Part shown: piece by piece, positions 13,601 to 27,441 of the stretch
Layout of the letters: each line of letters starts with the position of its first letter
How positions within the stretch are numbered: the stretch's first letter is position 1
Origin: Limanda limanda
Taxonomy: Eukaryota; Chordata; Actinopteri; Pleuronectiformes; Pleuronectidae
Assembly: GCF_963576545.1 (NCBI RefSeq)
Contig: NC_083656.1
Span: forward strand, 8,498,811-8,562,810
DNA: 64,000 nucleotides
Direction of reading: 5' to 3'
Program-made: the position numbers and the translations under genes
Notes under the pieces: generated by a model
The model's input: only the letters and a program-made list of their open reading frames with translations
What the model was told of the DNA's origin: nothing
Databases searched by the model: none

Positions 13601-15654
13601 GGGTTGTTGAGGGCGGAGTGGTGAGGTGGTGAGGTGATGGGGCTGGAGGGGGCGGGCAGGGGGGGGTGTGCAGACCTGGGAATGCCAGCTGCCAGACAGT
13701 TCAACATGTGCAACACATGTCTCTCAGCACCTACTGTTCCACTATGCAAAGCCCCCTTCACCCTTAAGATGACAGAACAGTTCATATCCTGTGCCGGGAT
13801 GAGAGATATGTCATATCTCTGAAAACCTTGTTTGTCTTCCACAGGTGTATGAGCTCTTTTTTTTCTCCCCCAGCAGACAGCGCACATGGCACTTTTCCAC
13901 ACGTTTTCCTCGATAGTGATTTGGCATGCAGACAGTATCAAAGGGGAGATCTTTCCCATGCAATTATGGCAGAAAATAAAGGTGATGAGGTGTGTCGCAC
14001 AAAGGAAAGCAAAGGATCAAAAGAGGGCTGGAATAAAAGCTGATTACAATGAAGGAGGAAGCTTCCGTCCGCTGAATGCCTCGATGCTACAAGTCGGTAA
14101 ATAAGCAAAGAATGAAATGAAATGCTTTTATCCATTGATGCTCCAATGATTTAAATAGCAACCCTGTGCAGTAGTTTGTAAAACGTTTATATACAATAAC
14201 CCTTCAAATAAATATCTATATTTTTTCAGCAAAACATTTTTTTATTGCTTCAAATCTTTTTCTAAACAGATTTTTGTTTATGACCAAATATACCAATAGA
14301 TTTTGAGTAATTTAATCTTAATTACATCCTTGTTGGCCTCAGCTGTGCTTTTTATGTACTATCTATACCTGAGTGTGTACAATAGGGTGCAGACCCAAAT
14401 AAAAATCCGGATCTAGTGAAATTAAATGTTGTTTCATAAGGGGACTGATGGGCCCTTGGCAGATGGAGGAAAACACTTCAGGAATAAAGAACAAATGTAA
14501 CACAACAACCCTAAAAAAAGGTCTATGGTTCCATGTTGTTGACGGCATCAAAGTCATTCAGACAAATTACTCTAATTTGTCTCATTTTGTGAACAGGCTG
14601 TGAGTCTAACTGGAGCAGGAACATTGTTGTACCTATTTGTGAACACTGATGGAGTCTGTCTGAAGCCATGGTGGGTAATTTTTGTCAGGGTGTCAGAAAT
14701 AGTGGGTAATTGCTAATGAGCGGCCTCTATAGAAGCTGATTGTGTGTTTTTCTTTTTCTATTGTTAATAATGCAGGATTGTTCTCTGTACCATTTTTCTT
14801 TTCATCTCCACTCGGAGATTTACTGGTCAGGCAGCCCCACACTGTGCTTAGAAGGCTCAACCCTCTCAAAGGGATTTATCCACTGTTGTTATGACTAATA
14901 CCCGGTGGATTACAAGTTAGTGAGAGGTCACCTATCGCTTCTATTTCCTGCAAGTCCGACTCGTGGTGCTTCACTACCTCTCCCTCGACTTTACTGCACG
15001 TCCGAGTGCTGAATGACAGGGTGTAGGTGACATGCTTCTCCAGATCATTCGCCAGAGTCGGAGTTAAAACCTTCCTCCTTTGAACTGAACTCAGACTTGT
15101 CACCTTCTCTAATTCAGTCGAAATCTGCAGCTGCTGAAATAATGAATTAGGTTGATGGACGGAATTATAACACACTGGCTACCCAGCCGTCCAGTGACAC
15201 CCCGCTGCTCCCAAACACTGCCTGTGATTTAGCACCTCACCCGGGCCAGATGACGGAATAGAATTTATTCACAGGAAGGTGGCCAGCACTGACTCATAGC
15301 CTTTATGCAGCTGATTAGCATATCCTAATTCATCAACAGGCATGTCCTCTCTAAAAGGGCAGAGGAAGTTTAGAGACAGAAAATAGTAACTTATCCATGA
15401 GTCTAGATCCAGAGACGTGGTAACAAAATAGACTGAAGGATTCAGTTGTTTTCTGACGAGAACGTAATGTAATGTGTCCAGAATAAGGTTTGGACATTTT
15501 CTGGCGTTTGGCGTTTACGAAGAACTAAGCAGGAGTTTTTACGGGTAAGACGCCTTCACACCAGCAGGTAGATGTTAGGAACATTCAGGTGAGTGGTGGT
15601 GTCTGGGTGGAGCACGCAGGACATGGCGTATAAATTCTGCTGCAGAAATCACTT

Positions 15655-16001
15655 GGCGTTTGTCCTTAACGTCAAAAGCTCTCAAATCTCGTTGTCTTTC
15701 CAAGTTGACATCTTCGTCTGCGGCACCTTCCTTTCATCCTGAGATATTTGTAATTTTCACCATTTTAAATCTGCGTTTTCAGACATGAATCCCTGATGAT
15801 GTCTGCACAATTATGAACAACGCAGCAGGAGATTCTACATTTCAGACGCGTTCACGACGGTCTGTCCGACTTCCATCCTTATCACCAAAAGATCTCAAAT
15901 CTCTTGGTCTTCGTCAGCATCTCCTACCTGTATCGGGTCTAATTTTCATCCTGAGATATTTGTATTCTTAGCTTTTCTTAGCTGTTTTGCGTCTGTCACA
16001 T
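15655..16001 (+). repeat. imperfect direct duplication, about 215-bp spacing
   Basis: caaaagctctcaaatctcgt (15672 on) recurs as caaaagatctcaaatctctt (15887 on). In both copies this is followed by tcttcgtc.gc..c.cctac/ttc, ttttcatcctgagatatttg, and ttt.gcgt.t. The pattern suggests an old local duplication or two copies of one repeat. Confidence 0.6.
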
Positions 16002-19000
16002 GGTAAAAACATTTCCCAGACATTTTACGGAGGTACTGGCAGCAAAAGGGTGTCTCGACCAATCAGCTCTGACATTTGCGTCCTTACGTTCAGCCCCTTC
16101 CGGAGAGTTGTCAGTCCAGTACATGTCTGAAAGCAGCTTTACGTTGATTTGATGTCTGATGTATCTAAATGTATTATTTAAGGATTTATAAATTCTCAGA
16201 CTCATGTCACAGTGGAGTTTCTGGCCTCTAGTAACCTGCTCACCCTCCCTCCTCTCAAAAATAGTAAAGTCCTTAAAGGGTTGATAGGTTTCTGACTGAT
16301 GCTTAGCAACAGCATTCCTGTTCCTTAAGTAGCAGTAAGCCCCTCACTGCACCCTTTGATGTGGCTGTCAGGCCAGATTTATTTCCTCTTAACACATTGT
16401 CTTCTTGTCCACATACATAAAGGGATGAAAGGGGGAGATGTTTACACTTTTTTTTTTTCATCGTAATTAAATTGTGTTGCTCACGATGTTTCAGGTGAGG
16501 TGAGACATACGTATTGGCGGATCACAGGGCGAGCTCTGACAAACCAGTTTAATTTGATTCCACCGGCTGAGACCTGATGTCAGACTCTTTTAAGACCCAC
16601 TTGATGCCTGCTGCATCGTCATCTGAACAGAGTTACAGCAGGAAGTGTTTATTTTTATCTGCAAAATCAACCGGGGACAACAAAACATTTGATTCCCTCT
16701 CAGTCACCGCTGGTTCGACACTTTGCAGAGTTTTTGCTGACAATTGAAATCTCCACAGTCGTCCTGTAAAGTAAATAATGGCGGTGCTCAACACCTCAGA
16801 GCCGTGTGTTTACTGGTGTCCTCGCTTCTGTATTTTCAGTGGCTTTCCGATTGCTCACTACCAACCTGCGAGCTGACATATGTATTTACAAGAGCCATAA
16901 TACAATCCTGCTAGGGTCTGCCACTGCATGTAACTCTTTTTATGAAGCAACGCCCGACGTCTCCTTGGCACACCTCCACGCCGCTGGTCTCCAGCGAGCT
17001 CTGACTCACCCCTCCGTGTGTTCTCGCTTGGGAAACGGGCAGCTGCTGAAGTGCTTGTTCTTTGTGTTTTCGTCTGACGGCCCACTCTGTCCTCAGCGAC
17101 AAGTCTGTGAAAGAGGTGTGTGTGATCGTAGCAGAGCACCAGGAGTTTCCTCCAGAGGAAGCAGATGGAATCCAACCAGTGTCCTCATAAAATGTCTCAA
17201 GTTTAACTTGTTGAAAATTCCAAATAACAGTCTTACTTTGGATTCGGGAGCTGTAACACTGTGTCGAAACTTCTCAATGATCCAGAGACGTAAAGATACA
17301 TTTTATCATCGTCACCAGAACAACAATCATGATTTTTCCCAGTGTTTTTTCCAGTGTGCTTTCGTTTCTCTGGACTGTTTTGGGGAAAATCATGAGTGAA
17401 TCCCAGGGCCAACTGGACAGGAGCCCTGAGACATGCCAGACAGATATGTGTTGACTCAGAGCAGTTATTGAGCCAGTGCCCCTGTTAAAGCTTATTAATC
17501 AGCGTTAACAACTCCTTCACATGTCTGCACGAAAACATGTGTTTTTTTTGTGTGTGCATCTGCAATGTTCCTACCTCCGGATTATAGTTTGAAGTTCAGG
17601 CCATCGGATTCAGTTTATCATTCACATTGTCTGCTCCTGCTCCCAGGAGCCCCTTCAGGTTTAGAATACCATCACATATTTCACTGAGAAACCATCTTCC
17701 TCCACATCCAAGGCTCTGATATATCGCTGTGAGAATTTTGCTTGCTGCGGAAAAAACGGTTTCTTCATTCTCTCTGATAATAACTTTGATTGCTGACAGC
17801 GAGTCGAGAAGGGTCTCCAAAATTTCAGTGAAATGTGAGGATGTGGTCCATGCATTCGAAATGAGAGATAAAACATCTTTCTATAACGATGTGAAGGAAG
17901 TATTACAAAAGGAAAAAATGTGGGATAATAGCGAAGACGACTGAAGAGTGACATTTCATTGTTTCTTAGTTCAAGGAACCATTTGGAAAGTTCTTTGGAG
18001 CAAACAACACTTATGTTTCCATCAAGTGATTCTCTTTGTGCAAAGGTGCTTATCCCCATACTAACAAATATACTTTGAATGCATTTCTGTTTTTAAAAAT
18101 TAACAGAATTTGTAAACGTAGGTATGGAGAGTCCAGATAGGTATGAAATGACCCAAAATGAACCCTGTAGGCTGTCCCAAGCTTTTTGATCCATATAAAC
18201 GGTTTATCACTATATCAGAGTATTTTTAAACATCCTGACCACATAAGTCCAATATTCACTTCCTTTCGGCTCTGTGTCTGTGTTACTTCCACATACTCTC
18301 CACATATGTCTGCAGAGGGATTTTGGAGAATATAAATGCACAAATTCTGCTTGTGTTGAAAATGGTGCGAGGGGTGAATCAAGATGAGTAAATCATGAGC
18401 CAACGAACCAAAACAATGAGCAGAAAGGAACCCAAATAAATCGTAGCTGAGAGGAATTGGAACTCTGTGATGATTCTCATGAGCTACATCTGTCCCTTAC
18501 ACAAAGCAGTGTGATCCATTGTTGATATATATATTGACTATTTAATATTTAACATGGGTGATTTGTTTAAATTTTCACCGACATTTATTCAGGGTTCTTT
18601 TCTTTCAGTTGATGTTGCTTCATTCTAAAAAAAGGCTTTTTCGCGTGGCTCCACCCTCTGAGGTTTAACTGAGGGGGGAGTGAACCTCTGGCTCTGAGAA
18701 ATGTTTGTTTAACTAAATCTTGAATCAGCGACGATTTGCTGTTTAATCTCCAAATATACGACAGCAGCAGAAGACAGTCTTGTATCGCTCAGCGCGATGC
18801 TTTGGTAAACAACCCGCCGCAGCTCAGCGGGACTGTCTTCACAGCAGGGCTTCGTTGTAGACCTCAGCATAATCACAACTCCTGTCGGGGAGATGTGAAC
18901 GCCTCGTTTTGGAGTTTGGACATCCCCAGTAATTTCTCACCATTAACAAAGCTGCCCGCTGCCTTCTGTGCTGAGTGGAGCCTGAGATTTAGATCTAAAG

Positions 19001-20566
19001 GCCGTATTTGAAAGTGCTGGTCATGCATGCAAACAAGGGGGTGCTATGAAACCATACCCTTTGTCTGACACACAATAGCATTTCACCCACTGGGGAACAG
19101 CTTGGATCTCCATAGAAGTGGCATTACTTTCATGTTAAGTGACACTGAAGGCAATAGAGTGACCAACTTCTCCAAAAAGCCTCCACACATTCAGCTCTTA
19201 CAGCGCCCGCTCCCGTTCTCTCCCCTGCTCTTTGAGAACTGCTGGATTGGGACGTTATTTCATATTCTTTTAAAGTGGTGCCAAGCTTTTCTCCCAGCAC
19301 TGGCTTTGATCAGGACTATGATTTGTGGAGTTTATGCTAACGGCTAAGACTTGACTGGGAGAGCTCACCATGGCTGAGGACTGCAGTAATCACATGTCTT
19401 AAACGCAGCACGACAAACAAAAGTGGGACATTGTTTGTCTTTTATCTCCTGAATAATTACACGACACCGCTCCAGGACCAAAGGAACTAAAGGCTTTGTA
19501 CTTTATTATAACACACCAGCTACAGTTACGACATCACAGCATGTCCTCTTGAAAGCACTTTGTTTTGACACATCAGCTGAAACATGTTGGTCTTATCACT
19601 TCTGTATAATGCCCTAACTCTTGTGATTTCTTATCTTTTCCATACAGAAAAGATTACATTTCACTGCGCACACAGAGAGGCAATTGCTGCTGAATCTTTT
19701 TCAGTAATTTCTTAATCACTATTTCAGTTAATACATTATACATTTACATAAAGGATCAGAATACAGCAAAACATACAGAAATGGCAGTTTACAAGTGAAT
19801 TCATTCTATTTACAATAGAATGGGACAAACTCAAATTTGAGAAACTGGAACCAGTGTTTGACCGGCAGTTTTGTGTACGATTGACTTAAATGATTCATAA
19901 GCTAATTAATTTAATTGTTTATAGCCAAATTAGTTCATTTTCAACTGCTCTTCCTGGCCAGATGTTAGAGTATTCTTTTTTTTCCCCTATCTTTTTTGAG
20001 ATGCTTAAGGGTGATAAATGAATCTGGAGCGTTGGAAATCTGTCCAAGCAACAACTCACATCTGAGTGCAAGCGCACAGTTTGAGCTCAAGCTGGGCAGA
20101 TCTGAGCACAAGCAGCGGCTGAAATCAAGAAGCCATGCTCTCAAAGTGAAATACAGAGCCCTTGAATAAAGGAAGAAAACGAAAAACAGAAAAATGCAGC
20201 TAAAGATGAAATCATGGTAACTTATTTGACCTTAGCACCCCCCGTGATTTCAATTCGCAAAGATGTTTTTAGTGAGTAAGAAAGTTTTTCTTCAAAAGCA
20301 CTTCAACAGACTGATGTCATGCTGAGGAGGAACTGAGGAGAGATCACAAAGAGAGAGAGGACAGAGAGACAGACAGGAAGAGGAAGATGCATGTATTAAA
20401 AAAAATAATCAAGGATAAAAACTCCTATGTGGTGTTAATAGGGGTTGGGGGGGGTGTCATGTTGTTTGATCAGCAGACATGGGGGGGGCAGCCCTTGATC
20501 CTGACAGTGGGCAGCGGTTTTAACTCCCCGGAGTGATCAACACTTCTGCCACCGCTCCTTGTGTTA

Positions 20567-20567
<1 letters not shown>

Positions 20568-20598
<31 letters not shown>
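20568..20598 (+). repeat. (GT)n microsatellite with adjoining G-rich tract
   Basis: About 15 GT units, followed at 20600-20632 by G-rich sequence with runs of six to eight G. Confidence 0.9.
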
Positions 20599-23500
20599 TA
20601 GGGGGGTGGAGGGGTGGTGGAGGGGGGGGTTACACAGGGAGGCCTGTTCTCGGCTTTCCATTTGCATCCTCAGCCCATGGGTGGTTGTGTTAATAATGTG
20701 GCAACCAGGAAGATTAATTGTGGACAAGCAGCAGGATTACGAGGGTCTTTGTGGGAGCAAAGGGAGCACTGGGCGGGAAAGGCCTGTGATCTGTGAGCCT
20801 GAGAGGAAATTAGTCAGGGCAGGCTGGAGCTGCCTTTTAACAGCGAACCCGAGGAAATGAAAAGCCCCTGCGCAAAGAGGATATTGAAATAAGTAGCCAG
20901 AAAATTGTTTGCATTCTTGAGAGGGCAACGTCGTTAACACTCATTGTGCTAATGTGGACGCATAAAGAAGACGGGAGAAAGATATTTCTTAAATCTACTT
21001 ACACAGTAACGAAGGACACTTTCCGTTTTATCTCGGAGAAGCGAACGTAATGTGGCGCCCGTCGCGTTATCAACAACAGAATGCGGATATTAGACTCAGC
21101 TCTTGTCTAGTAGCCAATTATGAGAAATAGCAACACAACAAAGGAGGATTCAGTCCCTTGCAGCTGTGTCTCCTTTGCTGGTGCAGAATGAGGTGCAGGA
21201 GCAGGGCAGGAGTCTCATGCCACCTGTTGGAGTGTGCTCACATAGCAGCACAAACTCAGACAGACACTCATCTGCTTCCTGACCCTCGGCTGACCCACTC
21301 GTCACCACATTATTTCCATTAAAAACCTTTATTTTCATGCTTGTTGAGTGCTAAGTCTCCACTTTTTCAACATTTAAACAAACGTCTTGTGTCACAGGTT
21401 TTAAAGGAGTCAAGTTTTTTAGCAGCATCAAGGTAACCGTGTCCCGTGATGGAACAAAATGCACCGCCTCGGCTTCAAAGAGCCTTGAACGTCAATTTTC
21501 CCCACACACGAGAGAATTCTCACTTTGCAACCCGCGATCGTCGATGTTTGGCTGCTGAGCTCGTGGCTTTCTCCATCAGTGATCATTTAACAAAAAAAAA
21601 GGTAAGCATCTGGACAGTTAGGCCTCTTAATTAAAATACTGGTGTTTTTCCAGTGTAACAGAAATCATGAAAAATGGCCTGTCACAGCGAGTTTCTGAAA
21701 CCAGATGACAAAGCTGGAGGACTGGGTTCAAACGGGCCTTAAACAACCAGGCTTAATAGTTGTTAATTGAATTTAATTGTTCAAGGCAAAACAGCAATGC
21801 ACAAATAGCATTGGTCTGGGCATTCGGTAATTTAAAGGCAGATTGCTATTACCTCCTGATTCTTGTTGATTCATTTCACGGAATATACGCTATCGACCAA
21901 TCACAAGCGAGGAGAATGATCCACAGCTTAATTTCTTTCTCTCATTGGGGAAAACAACTTGCCCAGAAACCAAACGCTCCATTTAATAACAATAAACTCT
22001 GCAGAGAACCATGCAAATCTAAGATGTGCTGTTGCAATGTAAGCTAGTCCACCTATGAGCATTACCAGACTTCAAGCATCACTCGCCAGTATCTGGAAAG
22101 ATATACAGTCGCAAATGTGTGTGTGACACGATGGGCTTTGAAATAGATTCCCCGTCCAGCAGGGCCTTTGTGATTTGCGGTCTCGCAGCGGAGCATCTGA
22201 GATGTAGTCTTGTGTTTCAAGTATGTTTTTAGTTCTGCCAAGATGTTGCACCACTCATTATTTTCCTCGGGTTTCTGCAGCACCGTCGTTTATCAGGGAG
22301 ATTTACTGTCAGATGGACCCTCCAGATGTTTTCAGTATCTTTTGCAGAAAGAGAAAGAGAGAGCGTGTTTTAAAAGTCAGACCACAGCAGCGCTGGAGAC
22401 GTTTTTTTATTTTTTAAGGAGAAACACATGCAGTAGATTAGGCCTGAATACACATTGTGTTATTCAGATACTATGAGCTAATTAAGCTAAATCCCAAAAC
22501 TTGTGTTGACTTTTTCACAGCTGCCTGGTTTCCAGCTCTCATGGGAGTTTTCAGTCCCTGTTGCTTTCTGTCACGAGAAATAGAGTTTGTTTATTACAAC
22601 ACAAAAAATAACAAATCTTTCTCTGTTTGGACCCAGTTCACCCAGATTAAAAAAGTGAATACATTTGTATATTTAGCCCTGTCGTTGAGCTGCTTTTTTA
22701 TTTGCTCAGGCTTGGGTTAGGGTTAGAAGACTGACTTCCCCTTTTTTCTCTTGGACAGATTGATATTTCAAAATAATTGGACTAGTCTGTATGTTTTCGA
22801 ACGGTGAATATGCATCTTTATTCAACAGTGTGCAATTACTCCCACTACCCAAAGGGGGAGACAAAAATTCCCCACTTTAGGGTTTAATTAACAACATTGC
22901 CTCATTACATTAATTGAAAACCTTATCCAGTTGGCATTGTATTGCCCTCGAAATACATTCGCTGTTGCCAATTAATTTTGCATAAAGGTCATTTCTTGCA
23001 GGGTCATAAATTATGTTGCAGTTAATTTGGATCATCTACTAAACTGCCTGTCACGTCCTCTTGAGGGATTATTTTCATGTTCTATCAATGTCTGCAAAAT
23101 AACTCAGGAACTTTTGTAAAGATTTAAAAGCTTTTGAACAGTTAAAATCAAAACCCCCTCACCAGCACTACAGTGGTAGAAGAAAGCAAATATTTATATA
23201 TGGCTGGAAACTACGAGACTTTATCAAGAAAAACAATTCTCCTCCCAAGCTCTATCTTTTCACATTCCACTGAGAGTCAGCTCTTTGAAACGATGCTAAT
23301 TTTTCCATCTCAGTACATTAGTGTGCAGATGACGGCTATGTGAGAAGTTTAATAGTGCAGTAATCGACTTGGGACCAGTTGTAAAAAGACTCATATTCAT
23401 GGGAATAAGTGAAAGCATATTATATTAATAGACGTCTGAAGTGATGAATCACCACAAACGAGTGTGGAAGAACCATCTTTGCGACCGGCTCTATTAAAGC

Positions 23501-24748
23501 AAAGTTAACATCTGACCCAGGGGTCCGCCGTGCAAATCGCAGCCACTGGATGTGGCACCGATCACGACCCCTGTGATGAGATTATAAACGCGCCGGACGG
23601 CAACTATCAAGGGACAGATGTACAGTATCACTTGACTCAGTTATTTTTTGCCTGTTTTATTGTGGGGCTGATTTGATTTTTTAGTGACTGATTCAAGTTC
23701 GAGCGAGAATAGGGCATCATTGTCTGGAGGTAAATGGCCGCTTTATAAGAGGCAGCAAAAGAGGGTTCAGTCATTTAAGAGGGAGAAGAGAAACAGTTGT
23801 TTGTGTCTGGCGATACTGAAATAACCTTGGGAGGGGAGATAAGAAGCCACAGGGCCACTTCTGTTGTCGCTAACAAAATGTGACATTTGGGTATTAGAGC
23901 TGTTTCGAGTCAGGGTGCATAAGAAATTTGTATTTGAACAAGTGGCTCTTTCCATCTTGCGCCTTGTGATCAAATGGGAACAGGTTGGGCCCGATGCTTA
24001 TAGTGGATGTATCCATAAATTATCATCAAAGCGCTCACTGCTGTTATTGTACAGCGTCACCCTCTTCACATCGACTTTCAGCGCACGTTCTCCCGCTCGC
24101 TCGCTCCCCCTCATATCTCAGCTGCGACTTTGTCATGCAGCCAAGCACGTAATATGCTCTGAGCTCTGTATCATGTCCAATTATAATTAGCTTTGTCAGG
24201 CCTGAGCCCTACAACCCTCATGCAGATAATATGATAATATGTCTTCATAACCAAGTGACCTTACATGTGCAATATTTCTCTCCTTCTTAAGATTGCGTGT
24301 CAATAAAGTAATGGAGTCTGGGAGGCAGTGGCAGGGGAAGATTTAGATGATTGGGCTCTCAGGTGCGGTGATGTATAACCGTTATTATTCTACCTGTCGG
24401 AGTTGTATACACAGCTGGGTGTAGCATGGCGGCGGCGTGGGAGAGAGCCCGGCTTTCACGGTAGGCCTTTGTTAATACGACTTTCATTAAAGGCACTGTG
24501 GGATTATTTAGAATTTTTACTCGATACGTAGAAATCTTGACCTTTTCAGTCTTTTATTAAGAAACAACTACAGTGTTATAGATGTGACATTAAAAATGCT
24601 AATCTCATTCATTACTTAGGGTGTTTCCCCTGGGAAAAAACCCAATAGCGCCCTCTAACATCTGGCTTTTGTTTGCAATGAGAATTGATTAAATCGGCAT
24701 TCAGTTCCAGGTCAAAAGACTCTACTGGAGACACAGGTTTTCATCTGC

Positions 24749-24832
24749 TCCTAAGATAAGACAAGATAAGATAACATAATCCTCTATTAGTCCCACAACG
24801 GGGAAATTCACTGTGTTACAGCAGCGAAGACG
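24749..24832. mobile_element. 3' tail of a fish non-LTR retrotransposon (likely)
   Basis: Repeats of aagataagac/aagataaga are followed by taatcctctattagtcccac, aacggggaaattcactgtgt and tacagcagcgaa. This combination is a frequent LINE 3' end in teleost genomes, here on the minus strand. No coding sequence is attached. Confidence 0.6.
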
Positions 24833-25635
24833 ACTTGGACGACTTGGTTTTAGCTCAATTTGCGTTAAAAGAAAAACGTGTGAAATTTGGTTCAGGAAAG
24901 TGATTCCTTCAAAAACCAATCAGTTAATTGACTAACTGGAAATTATTGGATGGTGCATGTCACACATTTTTACAAAAAAAACAAAAATGTAGTCCCAAAA
25001 TTTAGATTAAAAAAATCAGCAAAAGCACCACCTCATTTGTTGCAGGCGTAGAGTTTTTAATGTCATACTGATGAGCACGTCTTTGTCATGAGTAATACGC
25101 GCTGAGCACTTGCCGCCGCTCATGGGCACAGACGGGTGCAGCCATGCAGATGTGCTGCTCTTCGGGTAGTAACAGAGGTCCGTTAAAAAGCACCGAACAC
25201 ATTGAAATATATGTAATAGCTGTGAGATTCCCAATGCGCTGCTGCAGCTCGCCCTGGCGTTCTCGTCCAAGCTGCGGTTTGATAGAAACAACTGAACAAG
25301 AGAGGCTCTTTTAGAGAAAGAGGGCCGGTAAATTCCTGACAGGCCGAGGTTTCACTAACACTGACGCAACGTAATGAGAGAGCCAGAGGTGAGGCCTATC
25401 TCGACACGTCTGTGCGCATTTCCCTGAGTGATTGATGTGTTCCAGTCAAATGAAGCACTGGGCTGAGTGATATGACACTTGTCTCGCTGTGACACGCGTG
25501 TCCGCGGCTAACATTTATTGGTGTTGATGGGCCCCACTCCACTCAGGCAGCCAGGCACAGTTATTTTGATCCCTTGTTCTTTTATTTCTGTCCCCCTTCT
25601 TCCCTGTTTTCTGTCTCCTTGCCACATCAAATCAG

Positions 25636-25749
25636 AGTTCGGAGACGGAGGCAGGACCCTCAAGTACAAGCTTATTAAGCATCAGGAGCCGAGACAAGAT
25701 GAGAGTAATAATGGGGACCAGACAGCCGGGTGGGCACCTAACATCTCAG
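25636..25749 (+). other. isolated exon-like block, not identified
   Basis: A 114-nt open stretch lies between a pyrimidine-rich lead ending caaatcag and a donor-like TCAG|gtaaaa. It would encode FGDGGRTLKYKLIKHQEPRQ, DESNNGDQTAGW and APNIS. I do not recognise it, and no partner exon was found nearby. It could be a distant exon of a plus-strand neighbour with long introns, an exon of a non-coding RNA, or chance. Confidence 0.2.
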
Positions 25750-25989
25750 GTAAAAGGATATCATGGCAGAGCTGATATGGCTTCAAAATACATAAGTGCC
25801 CCTGTTGTCAAATTGTCAGATAGAAAGTTAGTCCCGTATTTTTTTTTATTGCAGTAGGTTTTTAGTTTGCTTTATTCAGTTTGTATTGACTTTTCTTTGT
25901 GGTAAAACCGACAAAAACTTGGCTCATGTCGGTCAGCTTCACTTTCAGCGGTGCTAATTAGTTAATGATAGCATGCTAACAACCTAAAC

Positions 25990-26360
25990 CATTGACTGTA
26001 TGTAAAGATGGCCGACAAGACAGCTCCCCAAAAGTGAAGCCAAAATGTTGTGATCACCATCTGGTGGCTGGCTGTAGTATAGGTCATAATAAATACATAA
26101 TAAATCCTGCCTCCTCTATGTTAATGGTCGGGATACAGACCAAACTACACAGCAAATAATATGTAAATAATAGTTTCGGTCGTTTCTGGTAGTTCTATAT
26201 ACACTGATGTATTTTCAAGTGTTTCATGTTTCTATGTAAAGTACTCCACAGACTTTAAAGGGGCAAGATAGCGGCGTCGGTACAATATTTTGGTTTCATT
26301 TCCAGAGAGTCGGAGGAAGTGCAGACATGTCGGCCATCTTTTTTTTTTACAACCAGTGAC
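25990..26360. mobile_element. MITE family R2, long copy
   Basis: The left end reads ttgactgtatgtaaagatggc and continues cgac. The right end contains gtcggccatcttttttttt, the inverted counterpart. Inside are gacagctccccaaaagtgaa and accatctggtggctggctgt, shared with the copy at 32534-32726. About 370 bp, non-coding. Confidence 0.7.
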
Positions 26361-27441
26361 TTAAACCAAGCTGTTGACAATGCTCAACATTATATAAACA
26401 TCGGCATGTTGATGTTAGGATTTAGCTCAAAGCTCCACTGGGCCTTTATCATTACAGTAGATCTGTAAACTGATGTTGTTATCGGTTCTACGTGAATGTA
26501 ATCACTTATAGTCAAAGTTAATTTTTATAATGGTCTGAGTCGCTTCCATTACCATCCAATATAGCTTTATCAGCCACTGGATTTATTGTATAATTAGTAA
26601 CTGGTGTGGAAATGAGTTTGAAGGTATCTTTCCAGGCTGTTATCTCACTGCCAGCACTTCATTCAACATGTCCCACATCAGATGCCCTTTCTTTCATTTC
26701 AGCACCCGAGTATCAAACACTGATACACACTTGTGTGCTAATGACTAATAATTGGATTAAAGTGATTCCATAAATTAGCGTTCCCCCCTTGTGTAAAGCA
26801 TAAGAAGCCTCAAGTCTTTTTTTTAATGCCTTGTGTGTGGGTGACAGTTTTCAGTGGTCACAAGATGGTCGCCATCAAACACTATCCGCTTCTGGTCTCT
26901 GTGACAGCTCTCATTATTGGAGGCCACCGAATAGTTACCAACTGATAAAAGCATATCACACTGCGGAGGAAATTGAATTCTGGAGGACATAAATTCCGAC
27001 TTGGAGAGATCATAGTCGGAAGCTAATTTAAGGAAGATTAAATTAATTTCAGTGACATCCATTCTATCTTGACGAAGTCGGTACATAACATAATGTAGCT
27101 CTGTTGCCTCGAGATAAGAGGAGAATCATTTTCGACTGGGCACAGCAGTCGCTGAGGATCAAGCCCTAATCCCATTGCTGCAACCTTTTTTACAGAACAT
27201 CATGGAGGATACAGAGTGTCTGACAACCATTATTCAGTAAGGGGATTTTAAAAGTCTTTCACTTTAGTGTGATAATTTAATTGACTGCTGACCCAAAGCC
27301 TCAGGACACAACTTGCCTTCAAACAGAGCCAGCTGAGTTTCCATGTTCACAGTCACATTATTTATTTTTCTCCTAAAACAAGATGTCAATTAATTGTTTT
27401 TCATGAAATCAAGTCGTGGTATTTTTCGAGCTGAGGCATTA

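Larger units (their letters stand above)
10700..24700. other. intergenic stretch, no gene recognised
   Basis: No open frame resembles a known protein, and the longest (16806-17399, 197 codons, plus strand) has no domain or codon pattern I can support. 13480-13665 is G-rich with runs of seven or more G. 22830-23050 and 24090-24310 are AT-rich with many homeodomain-type cores and may be conserved regulatory DNA. Confidence 0.55.

Noticed and set aside
16806..17399. 197-codon open frame, plus strand
   Set aside because: No recognisable domain, codon pattern or splice context. It spans sequence of ordinary intergenic composition.
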